Positions 32,257 to 32,331 of a stretch of DNA of 32,331 bases are shown piece after piece (positions within the stretch are counted from its first letter, which is position 1; each line of letters opens with the position of its first letter). Source of the stretch: Planctomycetaceae bacterium (lineage in GTDB: Bacteria; Planctomycetota; Planctomycetia; Pirellulales; Pirellulaceae); NCBI GenBank assembly GCA_002726245.1, contig PBSM01000332.1, positions 1-32,331 on the forward strand, given 5' to 3'. The notes under the pieces were generated by a model. It was not told where the DNA came from, made no database searches, and worked only from the letters and a program-made list of their open reading frames with translations. The translations under genes and the position numbers were made by a program.

Positions 32257-32331
32257 TCATTCTGTAAATTCGAGTAGATCGGTTTCGGGGTTTCTACTTG
32301 TGGAAGGTGAGGTATTTCATTCCGGTTTCCC
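32257..32331. other. Window edge, no gene recognised
   Basis: 75 bases upstream of the MoxR start. All three minus-strand frames were read; none continues the MoxR N-terminus. One frame ends as ETGMKYLTFHK and a stop, which could be the tail of another gene. Too short to decide. Confidence 0.2.

Noticed and set aside
1-32331. CRISPR array
   Set aside because: No set of regularly spaced direct repeats of 24-40 bases was found; the repeated sequences seen are inverted palindromes.

Overview
The window most likely comes from a planctomycete of the Pirellulales type, probably from a draft or metagenome assembly. The evidence is a PVC-type secreted dehydrogenase/HEAT/cytochrome c protein, a DUF1549 cytochrome-type remnant, a LEPR-XLL surface-protein start, a MoxR/VWA pair of the planctomycete kind, a secreted CHAT-like protein, and many short palindromic intergenic elements. 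Several genes carry frameshifts, which may be real decay or sequence error.

Layout. 1-2.6 kb: the 3' end of an unknown gene, an isopropylmalate/isocitrate dehydrogenase-family enzyme, and a convergent secreted protein of unknown function, with a structured repeat between the two 3' ends. 3.0-6.1 kb: a large secreted propeller/HEAT/cytochrome c protein. 6.2-8.4 kb (minus strand): mtnB-mtnD-mtnC of methylthioadenosine salvage, running from methylthioribulose-1-phosphate dehydration through acireductone. 8.6-9.6 kb: a DHH phosphoesterase ending in a textbook intrinsic terminator. 9.7-13.2 kb: a small lipoprotein (minus) divergent from a secreted CHAT-like protein that lacks the protease catalytic residues. 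13.3-19.4 kb: a ferrous-iron uptake operon (feoA, feoA, feoB, small Cys-rich membrane protein). A secreted TolB-propeller/PA/M28/PDZ peptidase with a His-rich insert follows 3 bases later, ending in a 24-bp palindrome that also faces the 3' end of a GNAT-type acyltransferase.

20.6-21.7 kb is a gene graveyard: a frameshifted DUF1549 N-terminus joined tail-to-tail to a LEPR-XLL start, followed by a 178-bp MITE-like element with 17-bp terminal inverted repeats and 10-bp target-site duplications. A UvrD/PcrA helicase (minus) comes next, then a second decayed stretch (24.1-26.4 kb) with a frameshifted M6 metallopeptidase fused to another gene's remnant. 26.4-32.3 kb holds trmB, a frameshifted VWA protein, and its likely partner MoxR-type AAA+ ATPase at the window edge. 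Between these two sit a ParD/ParE pair whose toxin is cut short by a 178-bp palindromic element, a SAM-dependent methyltransferase-like protein, and a second toxin-antitoxin-like pair.

The strongest novelty candidates are the two non-autonomous palindromic elements (one bounded by duplications, one disrupting a toxin), the catalytically dead secreted CHAT protein, and the attachment of a His-rich M28/PDZ peptidase to the feo operon. I found no CRISPR array, rRNA, tRNA or complete transposase gene.
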